From JASFYU01 sp045046905 (lineage in GTDB: Bacteria > Bacteroidota > Bacteroidia > Flavobacteriales > Flavobacteriaceae), in assembly GCA_045046905.1 (NCBI GenBank), contig JASFYU010000154.1, positions 1-6,226 of the forward strand: a stretch of DNA of 6,226 nt. Reading direction: 5' to 3'. Made by a program: the position numbers and the translations under genes. Numbering within the stretch: position 1 is the stretch's first letter; each line of letters starts with the position of its first letter. This document shows positions 1-5,903 of the stretch, piece by piece. The notes below the pieces were generated by a model. That model saw only the letters and a program-made list of their open reading frames with translations. It searched no databases and was not told the DNA's origin.

Positions 1-1910
1 TACTTCACTTCTTCAAAGTCAACATCCTCTACATTATCGCTCTCCTTACCTTCATCGCTAGTTGTTTCCTCTCCATTGGCCGAAGGGCCACTAGTTTGTT
101 GTGCTTCTGCCTGTGCTTTGTACATTTCCTCAGACGCAACTTTCCATGCTTCATTAATTTTATCTAAAGCTGGGGTAATTACGGCAAGTTCTTTACCTTC
201 ATATGCCTTTTTCAACTCTTCCAAAGCCTCTTCAATGGGTTTCTTCTTGTCATCAGACAATTTATCTCCGAATTCGGTCAATTGTTTTTCAGTCTGAAAA
301 ATCATGCTGTCGGCTTCGTTTAGCTTATCGGCAGTTTCTTTCGCTTTTTTGTCCGCTTCTGCATTTGCCTCTGCTTCGGCCTTCATCTTTTTGATTTCCT
401 CTTCGGTAAGACCTGAAGAAGCCTCGATTCTAATGTCTTGTGATTTGTTCGTTGCTTTATCCGTAGCAGACACCTTGATGATACCATTTGCATCAATGTC
501 AAAGGTTACTTCGATTTGTGGTGTTCCCCTTTGGCTCGGTGGAATGCTATCCAAATGAAAACGTCCAATCGTTTTGTTATCAGCAGCCATTGACCTTTCT
601 CCTTGTAACACATGAATTTCTACCGATGGCTGATTATCGGCCGCCGTAGAGAATACTTGTGATTTTTTTGTAGGTATGGTCGTATTGGCATCGATCAGTT
701 TTGTAAATACATTACCCATGGTTTCGATACCTAATGACAAAGGCGTTACATCTAACAACAATACGTCTTTAACGTCACCTGTTAATACACCTCCTTGAAT
801 TGCAGCGCCTACGGCTACAACCTCATCAGGATTTACGCCCTTAGACGGCTTTTTACCGAAGAACTTTTCAACGGCTTCCTGTACGGCAGGAATCCTCGTA
901 GACCCTCCTACCAAAATAATTTCGTCTATATCACTCTTTGAAAGCCCTGCAGCTTTCAATGCCGTTTGGCAAGGTTCAATCGTACGTTTGACTAAATCTC
1001 CAATCAATTGCTCGAATTTGGCTCTTGTCAAGGTGCGTACCAAGTGTTTTGGTCCTGAGGCGGTAGCCGTTACGTAGGGTAGGTTAATTTCAGTCTGTGT
1101 CGAAGACGATAATTCTATCTTAGCCTTTTCTGCAGCTTCACGTAAACGCTGTAACGCCATGGCATCATCACGTAAATCTATGCCCTCATCTTTTTTGAAC
1201 TCTTCGGCCAACCAGTCAATGACTTTTTGATCGACATCATCACCCCCTAAATGGGTATCACCGTCTGTAGACAACACTTCAAAAACACCATCACCCAGCT
1301 CCAAAATCGAAACATCGTGTGTACCTCCACCAAAGTCAAAAACAACTATTTTCTGATCAATATCTTTTTTGTCCATTCCATAGGCCAAAGCAGCCGAAGT
1401 AGGCTCATTGATAATTCTTTCGATAGTTAAGCCAGCGATTTCACCAGCTTCTTTTGTAGCCTGTCTTTGGGCATCATTAAAATAAGCCGGTACTGTAATT
1501 ACAGCTCTAGTAACACTCTGGCCCAAATAATCCTCTGCAGTCTTCTTCATCTTTTGAAGAATCATAGCCGATAATTCTTGAGGTGTATACAAACGACCAT
1601 CAATATCGACCCGAGGTGTATCATTATCTCCTTTTACGACTTTATAGGGTACACGATCGGCTTCTTTTTTAGACTCCGAGTATTTATTACCCATAAATCG
1701 TTTAATAGAATAAATGGTATTATGCGGATTGGTCACGGCCTGCCTTTTTGCGGGATCACCAACCTTTATCTCACCACCTTCTACAAACGCGATTACCGAA
1801 GGTGTAGTTCTTTTACCTTCAGCATTCGGAATTACCACCGGCTCATTACCTTCCATTACGGAAACGCAGGAGTTGGTCGTACCCAAATCTATTCCTATAA
1901 TTTTACTCAT
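1..1910 (-). CDS. dnaK: Molecular chaperone DnaK (Hsp70), complete except for the last stop-codon base
   Basis: ATP-dependent Hsp70 chaperone of the cytoplasm, which binds exposed hydrophobic segments and works with DnaJ and GrpE. Reading from ATG at 1910 gives 636 residues, against 638 in E. coli, and the frame holds from end to end. The N terminus starts MSKIIGIDLGTTNSCV, the first phosphate loop of the actin-like ATPase. Lys70 (in SIKRFMG) matches catalytic Lys70 of E. coli, and the second phosphate loop DFGGGTHDVS starts at Asp192. ILVGGSTRIP is the adenosine motif. The interdomain linker VLLLDVTPLSLG starts at about residue 383, separating the nucleotide-binding domain (1-382) from the substrate-binding beta domain and helical lid. 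An acidic tail ends in VDFEEVK. The two bases after Lys636 are TA, so the stop is presumably completed just beyond the left edge. No grpE or dnaJ lies beside it here. There is no CIRCE repeat upstream, so HrcA control is not indicated. Identification is certain. Confidence 0.98.
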   Translation of the reverse strand, partial: MSKIIGIDLGTTNSCVSVMEGNEPVVIPNAEGKRTTPSVIAFVEGGEIKVGDPAKRQAVTNPHNTIYSIKRFMGNKYSESKKEADRVPYKVVKGDNDTPRVDIDGRLYTPQELSAMILQKMKKTAEDYLGQSVTRAVITVPAYFNDAQRQATKEAGEIAGLTIERIINEPTSAALAYGMDKKDIDQKIVVFDFGGGTHDVSILELGDGVFEVLSTDGDTHLGGDDVDQKVIDWLAEEFKKDEGIDLRDDAMALQRLREAAEKAKIELSSSTQTEINLPYVTATASGPKHLVRTLTRAKFEQLIGDLVKRTIEPCQTALKAAGLSKSDIDEIILVGGSTRIPAVQEAVEKFFGKKPSKGVNPDEVVAVGAAIQGGVLTGDVKDVLLLDVTPLSLGIETMGNVFTKLIDANTTIPTKKSQVFSTAADNQPSVEIHVLQGERSMAADNKTIGRFHLDSIPPSQRGTPQIEVTFDIDANGIIKVSATDKATNKSQDIRIEASSGLTEEEIKKMKAEAEANAEADKKAKETADKLNEADSMIFQTEKQLTEFGDKLSDDKKKPIEEALEELKKAYEGKELAVITPALDKINEAWKVASEEMYKAQAEAQQTSGPSANGEETTSDEGKESDNVEDVDFEEVK

Positions 1911-1939
1911 TCTATATATTTTAATTATTAATGTTAGTT

Positions 1940-1967
1940 TTTATATATCGAAAATTTAAATGTCAAA
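1940..1967 (-). promoter_or_regulatory. Candidate dnaK promoter
   Basis: On the minus strand a TTTG (1964-1967, within GTTTGACA) lies about 16 bases upstream of a TATATAAA stretch (1941-1948), with the dnaK ATG some 30 bases further on. TTTG as the upstream box is typical of Bacteroidota, but the downstream box does not match TAnnTTTG well. An alternative box, TAAATTTT, lies slightly upstream. The TTTG is one base from the edge of the large inverted repeat at 1969-2023. Position is inferred only. Confidence 0.3.
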
Positions 1968-1968
1968 C

Positions 1969-2023
1969 AATATGCCAAGCCATAAAAACTGACAGGATGT
2001 CATTTTTTATGGCTTGGCATATT
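1969..2023. repeat. Near-perfect inverted repeat, 26-base arms, 3-base loop
   Basis: Arms 1969-1994 and 1998-2023 are reverse complements with a single mismatch (the C at 1989 faces the T at 2003), around the loop GGA. The arm core is GCCAAGCCATAAAAA. It would form a very stable hairpin in RNA from either strand. Neither outer flank carries a T-run, so it is not a textbook intrinsic terminator. However, the stem contains an A-tract, then TGACA/TGTCA, then a T-tract, which could act as a weak two-way terminator. It separates the end of the DUF1080 gene from dnaK and abuts the candidate dnaK promoter. It could be a transcription barrier, an operator or a small repeat element. Confidence 0.8.
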
Positions 2024-2051
2024 CAATAACCTCGACCTAAGGGTACGAGAT

Positions 2052-2075
2052 ATGCTTTCGAGAAGCATTTTTTTT
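2052..2075 (+). terminator. Rho-independent terminator-like hairpin facing the plus strand
   Basis: ATGCTT (2052-2057) pairs with AAGCAT (2063-2068) around a short TCGAG loop, which can close further with a T-G wobble. The stem is followed directly by eight T (2068-2075). This is the classical stem plus T-run, but only for transcripts on the plus strand. On the minus strand the hairpin is preceded by A and followed by a mixed sequence. No plus-strand gene precedes it in the window, so it suggests an unannotated plus-strand transcript or a relic. Confidence 0.55.
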
Positions 2076-2366
2076 GATTTAGAAACATCCCCTCCATAGC
2101 TTGGCAGGCATCGGAGAACCTGCCTGCTGGCATAGACAGCTTAAACGCTTTTGGGCATCGCCCTACGATTAGATTTAAACTTCAAAATCGGACCTTTCAA
2201 GAGCAAAAATAAATTAATGCTCTAGAGAACGCTTAGTATTCTTTAAATAATAAGCGAAGGGTATGTTTTGCACCACTTTACTCGCCTGCCTGTTTTACAG
2301 TAGGGTGCTCGGTGAACACCTGTAAAGTTGCAGAAAAAAACCCTTAAACAGCCTAAGTAGTACCCT
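2076..2366. other. Gene-free stretch with several short stem-loops
   Basis: I find no credible coding region here. It holds several short inverted repeats. GCAGGCA (2104-2110) pairs with TGCCTGC (2121-2127), and GGGC/GCCC lie around ATC at 2153-2163. AGAGCA (2200-2205) pairs with TGCTCT (2218-2223), CGCTTA (2230-2235) with TAAGCG (2251-2256), and TTTACAG (2294-2300) with CTGTAAA (2320-2326). The CCTGCCTG word occurs near both ends, at about 2119 and 2285, and is G+C-rich against an A+T-rich surround. Read on the minus strand it is the 3' flank of the DUF1080 gene. A T7 run (minus strand, 2334-2340) lies about 30 bases past that gene's stop but has no convincing stem before it. It may be a decayed intergenic repeat. 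Confidence 0.4.
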
Positions 2367-3317
2367 TTAATACGATGGTTCCTCTATTACCAGACTTACC
2401 ACGATGTTCCTATACTCCACTGGGCCATGGTCGCCTTGTATTAAAAAAGGGCCAGGCTCACCTTCTCGGCTATCGAGAGCTCCTCCTGTTATACCGGGTA
2501 TAATTTGATCATTGATGATCGAAATGCCATTTGCAATTATAGATACTCGCCTACCGATTAAGGTAATATCATACGATTGCCATTCGCCTGCAGCCTTGGC
2601 AACCATTTCATTGGGTGTAAGGAAACCGTAAATACCACCGAAGAGGATGTTTGAAGGCTCCATTCCTTTATTATCGGCCACTTGAACCTCATAGCGACCA
2701 CGAAGGTATATGCCACTATTACTTCCTTCAGGGTAACGGAATTCAATGTGTAATTTAAAATCTTTGAATGTATCATTTGAAACCAAGTTAGATCCCGATC
2801 TAGGGCTTTTCAAAACACCCGCTTCAACTACCCATTGATTTTCACCCATAGCATGCCAACTATTCATATCCTCACCATTAAAAAGTACTATAGGCTTCCC
2901 CCAAACCGGATTTTTTGTGTATTCGAGTTTTGGTGCACGTGATGCCGTCCAATTATACGTTTTACCATCCGAATAAAGTAGCGTTCCTTTTAGGGCATCA
3001 CCTAGCATTTCACCTTTAAACTGAAGGTCATTCCCTTCTTCCCATTGTGGAGGAATAGCGAAACTGAACTTTCCATCGGCAAACTTCACCTCTGAAATAG
3101 GTCTGGCACTACCTGAAGCATATACAAAACGCCCTACAAGTGTACTAAGTCCTGAAAGTTTAACCTCTAACCAAGAAGGGAGTTCTTTACCTTCTTTAAC
3201 AATGACCATATCCCACCTACCTTCTAGAACGTTTGCATCTTGGGCAATTACCGTAGGGGAAATCATAAGGAGTAAAAATGTATATGACCCTAAAAAAAGT
3301 TTTGATTTTATATCCAT
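2367..3317 (-). CDS. Secreted DUF1080 (3-keto-disaccharide hydrolase-like) protein
   Basis: 316 residues from ATG at 3317. Residues 1-25 form a signal peptide: Lys4 and Lys6, a hydrophobic core LFLGSYTFLLLMI, and a cut after VIA just before Gln26. There is no lipobox, so the product is probably periplasmic or secreted. Residues about 28-130 form a beta-rich region (starting LEGRWDMVIVKEG) that I do not recognise; it could be a lipocalin-like small-molecule domain. Residues about 140-312 show the DUF1080 hallmarks in order: KPIVLFNGEDMNSW, DFKLHIEFRYPEGSNSGIYL, GRYEVQV, GGIYG, AGEWQSYDITLIGRRVSI, NG, and the final GPFLIQGDHGPVEYRNI. The family has a concanavalin-like jelly-roll fold, and some members hydrolyse 3-keto-glycosides or are linked to sugar catabolism. 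The actual substrate here is unknown. A good promoter box precedes the gene, and the NTF2-like gene lies 105 bases upstream in the same direction. No start ambiguity. Confidence 0.9.
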   Translation of the reverse strand: MDIKSKLFLGSYTFLLLMISPTVIAQDANVLEGRWDMVIVKEGKELPSWLEVKLSGLSTLVGRFVYASGSARPISEVKFADGKFSFAIPPQWEEGNDLQFKGEMLGDALKGTLLYSDGKTYNWTASRAPKLEYTKNPVWGKPIVLFNGEDMNSWHAMGENQWVVEAGVLKSPRSGSNLVSNDTFKDFKLHIEFRYPEGSNSGIYLRGRYEVQVADNKGMEPSNILFGGIYGFLTPNEMVAKAAGEWQSYDITLIGRRVSIIANGISIINDQIIPGITGGALDSREGEPGPFLIQGDHGPVEYRNIVVSLVIEEPSY

Positions 3318-3355
3318 TTTAATTTAATTTATGAGGTTTTGAATAATTTTGATGG

Positions 3356-3383
3356 CAAATATAGAGAATACAAGCTTTTTAAA
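3356..3383 (-). promoter_or_regulatory. Bacteroidota-type promoter of the DUF1080 gene
   Basis: TATATTTG on the minus strand (3356-3363) matches the TAnnTTTG box of the Bacteroidota housekeeping sigma factor. Upstream, TTTA (3380-3383) is a weak match to the TTTG box, 16 bases away, a little short of the usual spacing. Transcription would start near 3349, leaving a leader of about 30 A+T-rich bases before the ATG at 3317. This argues that the gene can be transcribed independently of the NTF2-like gene. Confidence 0.5.
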
Positions 3384-3422
3384 CGATCATTATCACCAAG
3401 CTTTTGATTTTTGCCGATAATT

Positions 3423-3851
3423 TTAGTCACAATCTACTTTACGCCTTGTATCGATACTATAAATAATCTTCCATTTCTCTCCCTCTTTGAATAACTGAAA
3501 GGAATTTACACCACAGTGGCTGAACGTTGCATTGAGCCAGAACTCATAGGGTGTCCACACGTTTGCCATTCGACCATCGACTTGAATAGCATAGTTTTTT
3601 ATTTTTTCTTGAAACTTTGTCGTAGCAGGAATACCTACAATAGATTTTAAAAACCCACTGAAGTCCTCGGTTTTCACGACCGCATGACCTTCCTTGTCTT
3701 TAGCGATCGTCTGCAAAATAATATCTTTAGAAACGGTTTGTTTTATTAGGATGGAGTCTTGAAGATGAAAGCCTTCAAAAAAGGCTTCAATGGTTTCACG
3801 AACAGCCTCTTTATCAGATACCTGCGCTCTTAGATTAAGAGAGCTAATCAA
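3423..3851 (-). CDS. Small exported NTF2-like (SnoaL / lumazine-binding type) protein, start disrupted
   Basis: The open frame from TTG at 3851 gives 142 residues. The body has the layout of the NTF2-like superfamily. The N-terminal helix EAVRETIEAFFEGFHLQDS is followed by a strand and helix region (SKDIILQTIAKDKEGHAV, DFSGFLKSI), then beta strands ending GRMANVWTPYEFWLNATFSHCGVNSFQLFK and EGEKWKIIYSIDTRRK. Relatives in Bacteroidota are annotated as nuclear transport factor 2 family or putative lumazine-binding proteins. Their function is mostly unknown, and I assign none. The frame opens with LISSLNLRAQ, the tail of a signal peptide, so TTG is very unlikely to be the true start. The missing front is present one base out of frame at 3852-3877 (see separate entry). 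With the frame restored, the product would be 151 residues and exported. The DUF1080 gene follows in the same direction. Confidence 0.7.
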   Translation of the reverse strand: MISSLNLRAQVSDKEAVRETIEAFFEGFHLQDSILIKQTVSKDIILQTIAKDKEGHAVVKTEDFSGFLKSIVGIPATTKFQEKIKNYAIQVDGRMANVWTPYEFWLNATFSHCGVNSFQLFKEGEKWKIIYSIDTRRKVDCD

Positions 3852-3877
3852 CAGGATTGATACAAAAAATATTTCAT
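3848..3877 (-). other. Out-of-frame signal-peptide start of the NTF2-like gene (one-base frameshift)
   Basis: On the minus strand ATG at 3877-3875 starts ATGAAATATTTTTTG and runs into a TGA at 3850-3848 after nine codons. Adding one T to the run of six (3864-3869) joins this ATG to the NTF2-like frame and gives MKYFFVSILLISSLNLRAQ, a textbook signal peptide cut after RAQ or nearby. In the assembled frame there is no ATG or GTG between the upstream stop (3893-3891) and TTG 3851. The codons TAT TTT TTG also form the slippery heptamer T TTT TTG, at which a -1 slip would give the same protein. Sequencing or assembly error, a real inactivating deletion, or slippage are all possible. Confidence 0.7.
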
Positions 3878-3891
3878 AGGAGGTGTTTGTT

Positions 3892-3899
3892 CAAAAATA
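3892..3899 (-). promoter_or_regulatory. Candidate promoter box for the NTF2-like gene
   Basis: TATTTTTG on the minus strand matches TAnnTTTG exactly. No clear TTTG lies at the expected distance upstream. Transcription would start only about eight bases before the ATG at 3877, giving a very short leader. It fits a start at 3877 rather than at the in-frame TTG. Confidence 0.3.
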
Positions 3900-4081
3900 C
3901 AAGAGATATATCTACTTATATACACCATACATAAGCTCGAAGTCTCATAGTTATAATCTTTAAAATATAGGCCTACGAATTTAGATGTTTTCCTCAATTA
4001 CTTAAGCCGATTATCTAAAGTTATGACAGGCTAATTATTTCGTGAAAACTCCTTACTTTTATCACAACTAAAGAATACCAA

Positions 4082-4900
4082 ATGTCAATTGCAAAAAAAG
4101 AGTATAAAAGGGTTACTGTAAAATCACTTGTAGACATGAAAAAAAATGGAGAAAAAATCTCCATGCTCACTGCCTATGACTATTCTATGGCCAAGATTGT
4201 AGATGCCGCCAATGTAGATGTCATACTTGTGGGTGACTCTGCCAGTAATGTTATGGCAGGCCATGAAACTACCTTGCCCATTACCCTGGATCAAATGATT
4301 TATCATGCCTCATCGGTAATCAGGGCCGTACATAGAGCTCTTGTGGTAGTCGACATTCCTTTTGGCAGTTACCAGAGTGACCCCAAAGAAGCCTTACGAT
4401 CGGCGATTCGTATTATGAAAGAAAGTGGCGCACATGCGGTCAAACTAGAAGGGGGTATCGAAATCAAAGAATCGGTCAAACGCATACTGAATGCAGGAAT
4501 CCCCGTAATGGGGCATTTAGGCCTCACACCGCAATCTATTTATAAATTTGGAACCTATACCGTACGTGCCAAAGAAGAAGAAGAAGCCGATAAATTGATA
4601 GATGATGCTAAGTTATTAGAAAGGTTGGGCTGTTTTGCAGTGGTGCTTGAAAAAATTCCGGCCTCACTTACCAAAAAGGTTTCCGAAAGCATTTTGATTC
4701 CAACTATTGGTATTGGAGGAGGAAAACATGCAGATGGGCAAGTCTTGGTGATTCATGATCTTCTGGGGATGACTCACGAGTTTAATCCTCGATTTTTACG
4801 ACGATATATGAATCTTTATGAGGAAATGAGTACAGCCATCGCTCATTATGTCACTGATGTAAAAAGCAGAGATTTTCCTAGTGATGAGGAACAATATTAA
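4082..4900 (+). CDS. panB: 3-methyl-2-oxobutanoate hydroxymethyltransferase (ketopantoate hydroxymethyltransferase)
   Basis: Cytoplasmic enzyme that transfers a hydroxymethyl group from 5,10-methylene-tetrahydrofolate to 2-oxoisovalerate, giving ketopantoate, the committed step toward pantothenate and coenzyme A. It has 272 residues, close to the usual 260-280, with a (beta/alpha)8 barrel. Family motifs are intact: TAYDYSMAK (30-38), VGDSASNVMAGHETTLPIT (50-68), VVDIPFGSY (89-97), VKLEGG (120-125), MGHLGLTPQS (143-152), VLEKIP (188-193) and IPTIGIGGG (206-214). Asp52 and Asp91 correspond to the Mg2+ ligands Asp45 and Asp84 of E. coli PanB. Glu123 matches Glu114, and Glu190 matches the catalytic Glu181. 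The ATG follows an A-rich stretch with no Shine-Dalgarno sequence, normal for the phylum. A TACTTTTA at 4054-4061 is a one-off match to the Bacteroidota -7 box. panC and panD are not in the window. The gene is divergent from the NTF2-like gene across about 200 bases. Confidence 0.98.
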   Translation: MSIAKKEYKRVTVKSLVDMKKNGEKISMLTAYDYSMAKIVDAANVDVILVGDSASNVMAGHETTLPITLDQMIYHASSVIRAVHRALVVVDIPFGSYQSDPKEALRSAIRIMKESGAHAVKLEGGIEIKESVKRILNAGIPVMGHLGLTPQSIYKFGTYTVRAKEEEEADKLIDDAKLLERLGCFAVVLEKIPASLTKKVSESILIPTIGIGGGKHADGQVLVIHDLLGMTHEFNPRFLRRYMNLYEEMSTAIAHYVTDVKSRDFPSDEEQY

Positions 4901-5040
4901 GCTAGAAAAATTTTATGATTTGATTAGGGCATACTGTATTGACCTACCCTAGAAGTTGCATATTTTTTTCGGCTTTACTACAAAAAGAAGTAATTGAGAA
5001 TGCTATTTAAAATTCGAGTACTCTAATCTCTAAAAAATCA

Positions 5041-5751
5041 TTGAATATCATATTGAAACCAAATACCCTACACTCGAATCCTTCAAATCTTCAAGTGCTC
5101 TATGAAGACAATCACCTTATTATTATTAATAAGCGGTCAGGTGATATCGTGCAAGGTGATAAAACAAAGGATATTCCTTTAAGTGAAATTGTAAAAGCCT
5201 ATATCAAGAAAAAATACGACAAACCCGGCAAGGTATACTTGGGCGTTGTACATCGTCTGGATCGACCAACATCAGGTATTGTGATCTTTGCAAAAACTTC
5301 TAAAGCCTTACCACGCCTCAATAAATTATTTGCTGAAAAAGAAGCTAAAAAAACGTATTGGGCCCTAGTGAAAAATATCCCAGAGAAAGAACATGATACG
5401 CTTATACATTGGTTAAAACGAAACTCGAAACAAAACAAATCATACGCCTATCAAAAAGAGGTGCCCGATAGCAAAAAAGCAATTCTGGACTATAGTATTC
5501 TCAAAAAATTAGACACTTACTTTTTGTTAGAAATCGATTTAAAAACTGGAAGGCACCACCAAATACGCGCTCAGTTAACAGCAATCGGATGTCCTATAAA
5601 AGGAGATTTGAAATATGGTTTTGATCGAAGCAACCAAAACGGTAGTATTCATCTTCACGCCAAGAGTCTTTCTTTTATACATCCTGTAAAGAAAGAGTAT
5701 TTGAAAATTGTTGCCCCGCCCCCACAAGATCCGCTTTGGGATGCCTGCTGA
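5041..5751 (+). CDS. RluA-family RNA pseudouridine synthase
   Basis: Converts specific uridines in rRNA or tRNA to pseudouridine; the exact target site cannot be told from sequence. The frame gives 236 residues from TTG at 5041. VLYEDNHLIIINKRSGDIVQGD (19-40) is the usual opening of the catalytic domain. VVHRLDRPTSGIVIFAKT (69-86) contains the catalytic Asp74. Later family motifs are AKKTYWALV, LKTGRHHQIRAQL (167-179), GCPIKGDLKYG and HLHAKSLSFIHP. There is no N-terminal S4 domain, as in the short RluA/TruC-like forms. No ATG lies in frame between the upstream stop (5008-5010) and the conserved domain. Possible starts are TTG 5041, TTG 5053 and GTG 5095, and 5041 fits best because homologues have a short tail before the YEDNH motif. 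panB lies 140 bases upstream in the same direction, with a TAGGG/CCCTA stem in the gap too weak to call a terminator. Confidence 0.93.
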   Translation: MNIILKPNTLHSNPSNLQVLYEDNHLIIINKRSGDIVQGDKTKDIPLSEIVKAYIKKKYDKPGKVYLGVVHRLDRPTSGIVIFAKTSKALPRLNKLFAEKEAKKTYWALVKNIPEKEHDTLIHWLKRNSKQNKSYAYQKEVPDSKKAILDYSILKKLDTYFLLEIDLKTGRHHQIRAQLTAIGCPIKGDLKYGFDRSNQNGSIHLHAKSLSFIHPVKKEYLKIVAPPPQDPLWDAC

Positions 5752-5774
5752 TAATAATCAGAGTAGCATTGTTC

Positions 5775-5786
5775 CGATAGCTATCG
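5775..5786. repeat. Perfect 12-base palindrome CGATAGCTATCG
   Basis: Lies 24 bases past the stop of the pseudouridine synthase gene, in the gap between two convergent genes. From memory, extended forms of this palindrome (CCGATAGCTATCGG) recur in flavobacterial intergenic regions; I cannot verify that here. With no T-run after it on either strand, a terminator role is uncertain. Confidence 0.4.
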
Positions 5787-5837
5787 AAATAAAAAAGAAG
5801 TCCTTATTACAACACCAAGTGCACATGGGCCAAACTC

Positions 5838-5849
5838 AGGTTTAAACCT
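5838..5849. repeat. Perfect 12-base palindrome AGGTTTAAACCT
   Basis: This is the second palindrome in the 152-base convergent gap. The word AACTCAGG occurs both overlapping its left end (about 5833-5840) and about 30 bases later (5861-5868). No T-run follows. It could be a weak site for transcription ending or a protein-binding site, or chance. Confidence 0.3.
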
Positions 5850-5903
5850 TGTGGAGAGAAAACTCAGGACAAGCAAAAAAGGTGAACATAAAAATAATCG
5901 AGA

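Noticed and set aside
76..558. Several open frames on the plus strand opposite the 3' part of dnaK
   Set aside because: They lie antisense to a fully intact dnaK, have low-complexity Ser/Ala/Phe-rich translations, and arise from its codon pattern.
1578..1959. Two plus-strand open frames opposite the dnaK 5' end
   Set aside because: Antisense shadows of the conserved ATPase domain, with no recognisable protein features and no initiation context.
1911..2030. CIRCE element (HrcA operator) upstream of dnaK
   Set aside because: The inverted repeat there has no TTAGCACTC/GAGTGCTAA half sites and no 9-base spacer.
2558..2776. Minus-strand open frame inside the DUF1080 gene
   Set aside because: Alternative frame within a clearly conserved domain; its translation matches nothing recognisable.
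3878..3885. AGGAGGTG on the plus strand, a perfect Shine-Dalgarno word
   Set aside because: Only a 15-codon frame starting at a TTG follows, and this phylum makes little use of such sites. On the gene-bearing minus strand it reads as CCTCCT.
4124..4306. Minus-strand open frame opposite panB
   Set aside because: Antisense to conserved PanB active-site motifs, so a chance frame.
4925..4951. TAGGG/CCCTA inverted repeat after panB as a terminator
   Set aside because: The stem has only five pairs with a 17-base loop, and the T-run at about 4962 is too far from it.
5199..5438. Minus-strand open frame opposite the pseudouridine synthase gene
   Set aside because: Antisense to the catalytic domain, with no supporting signal.
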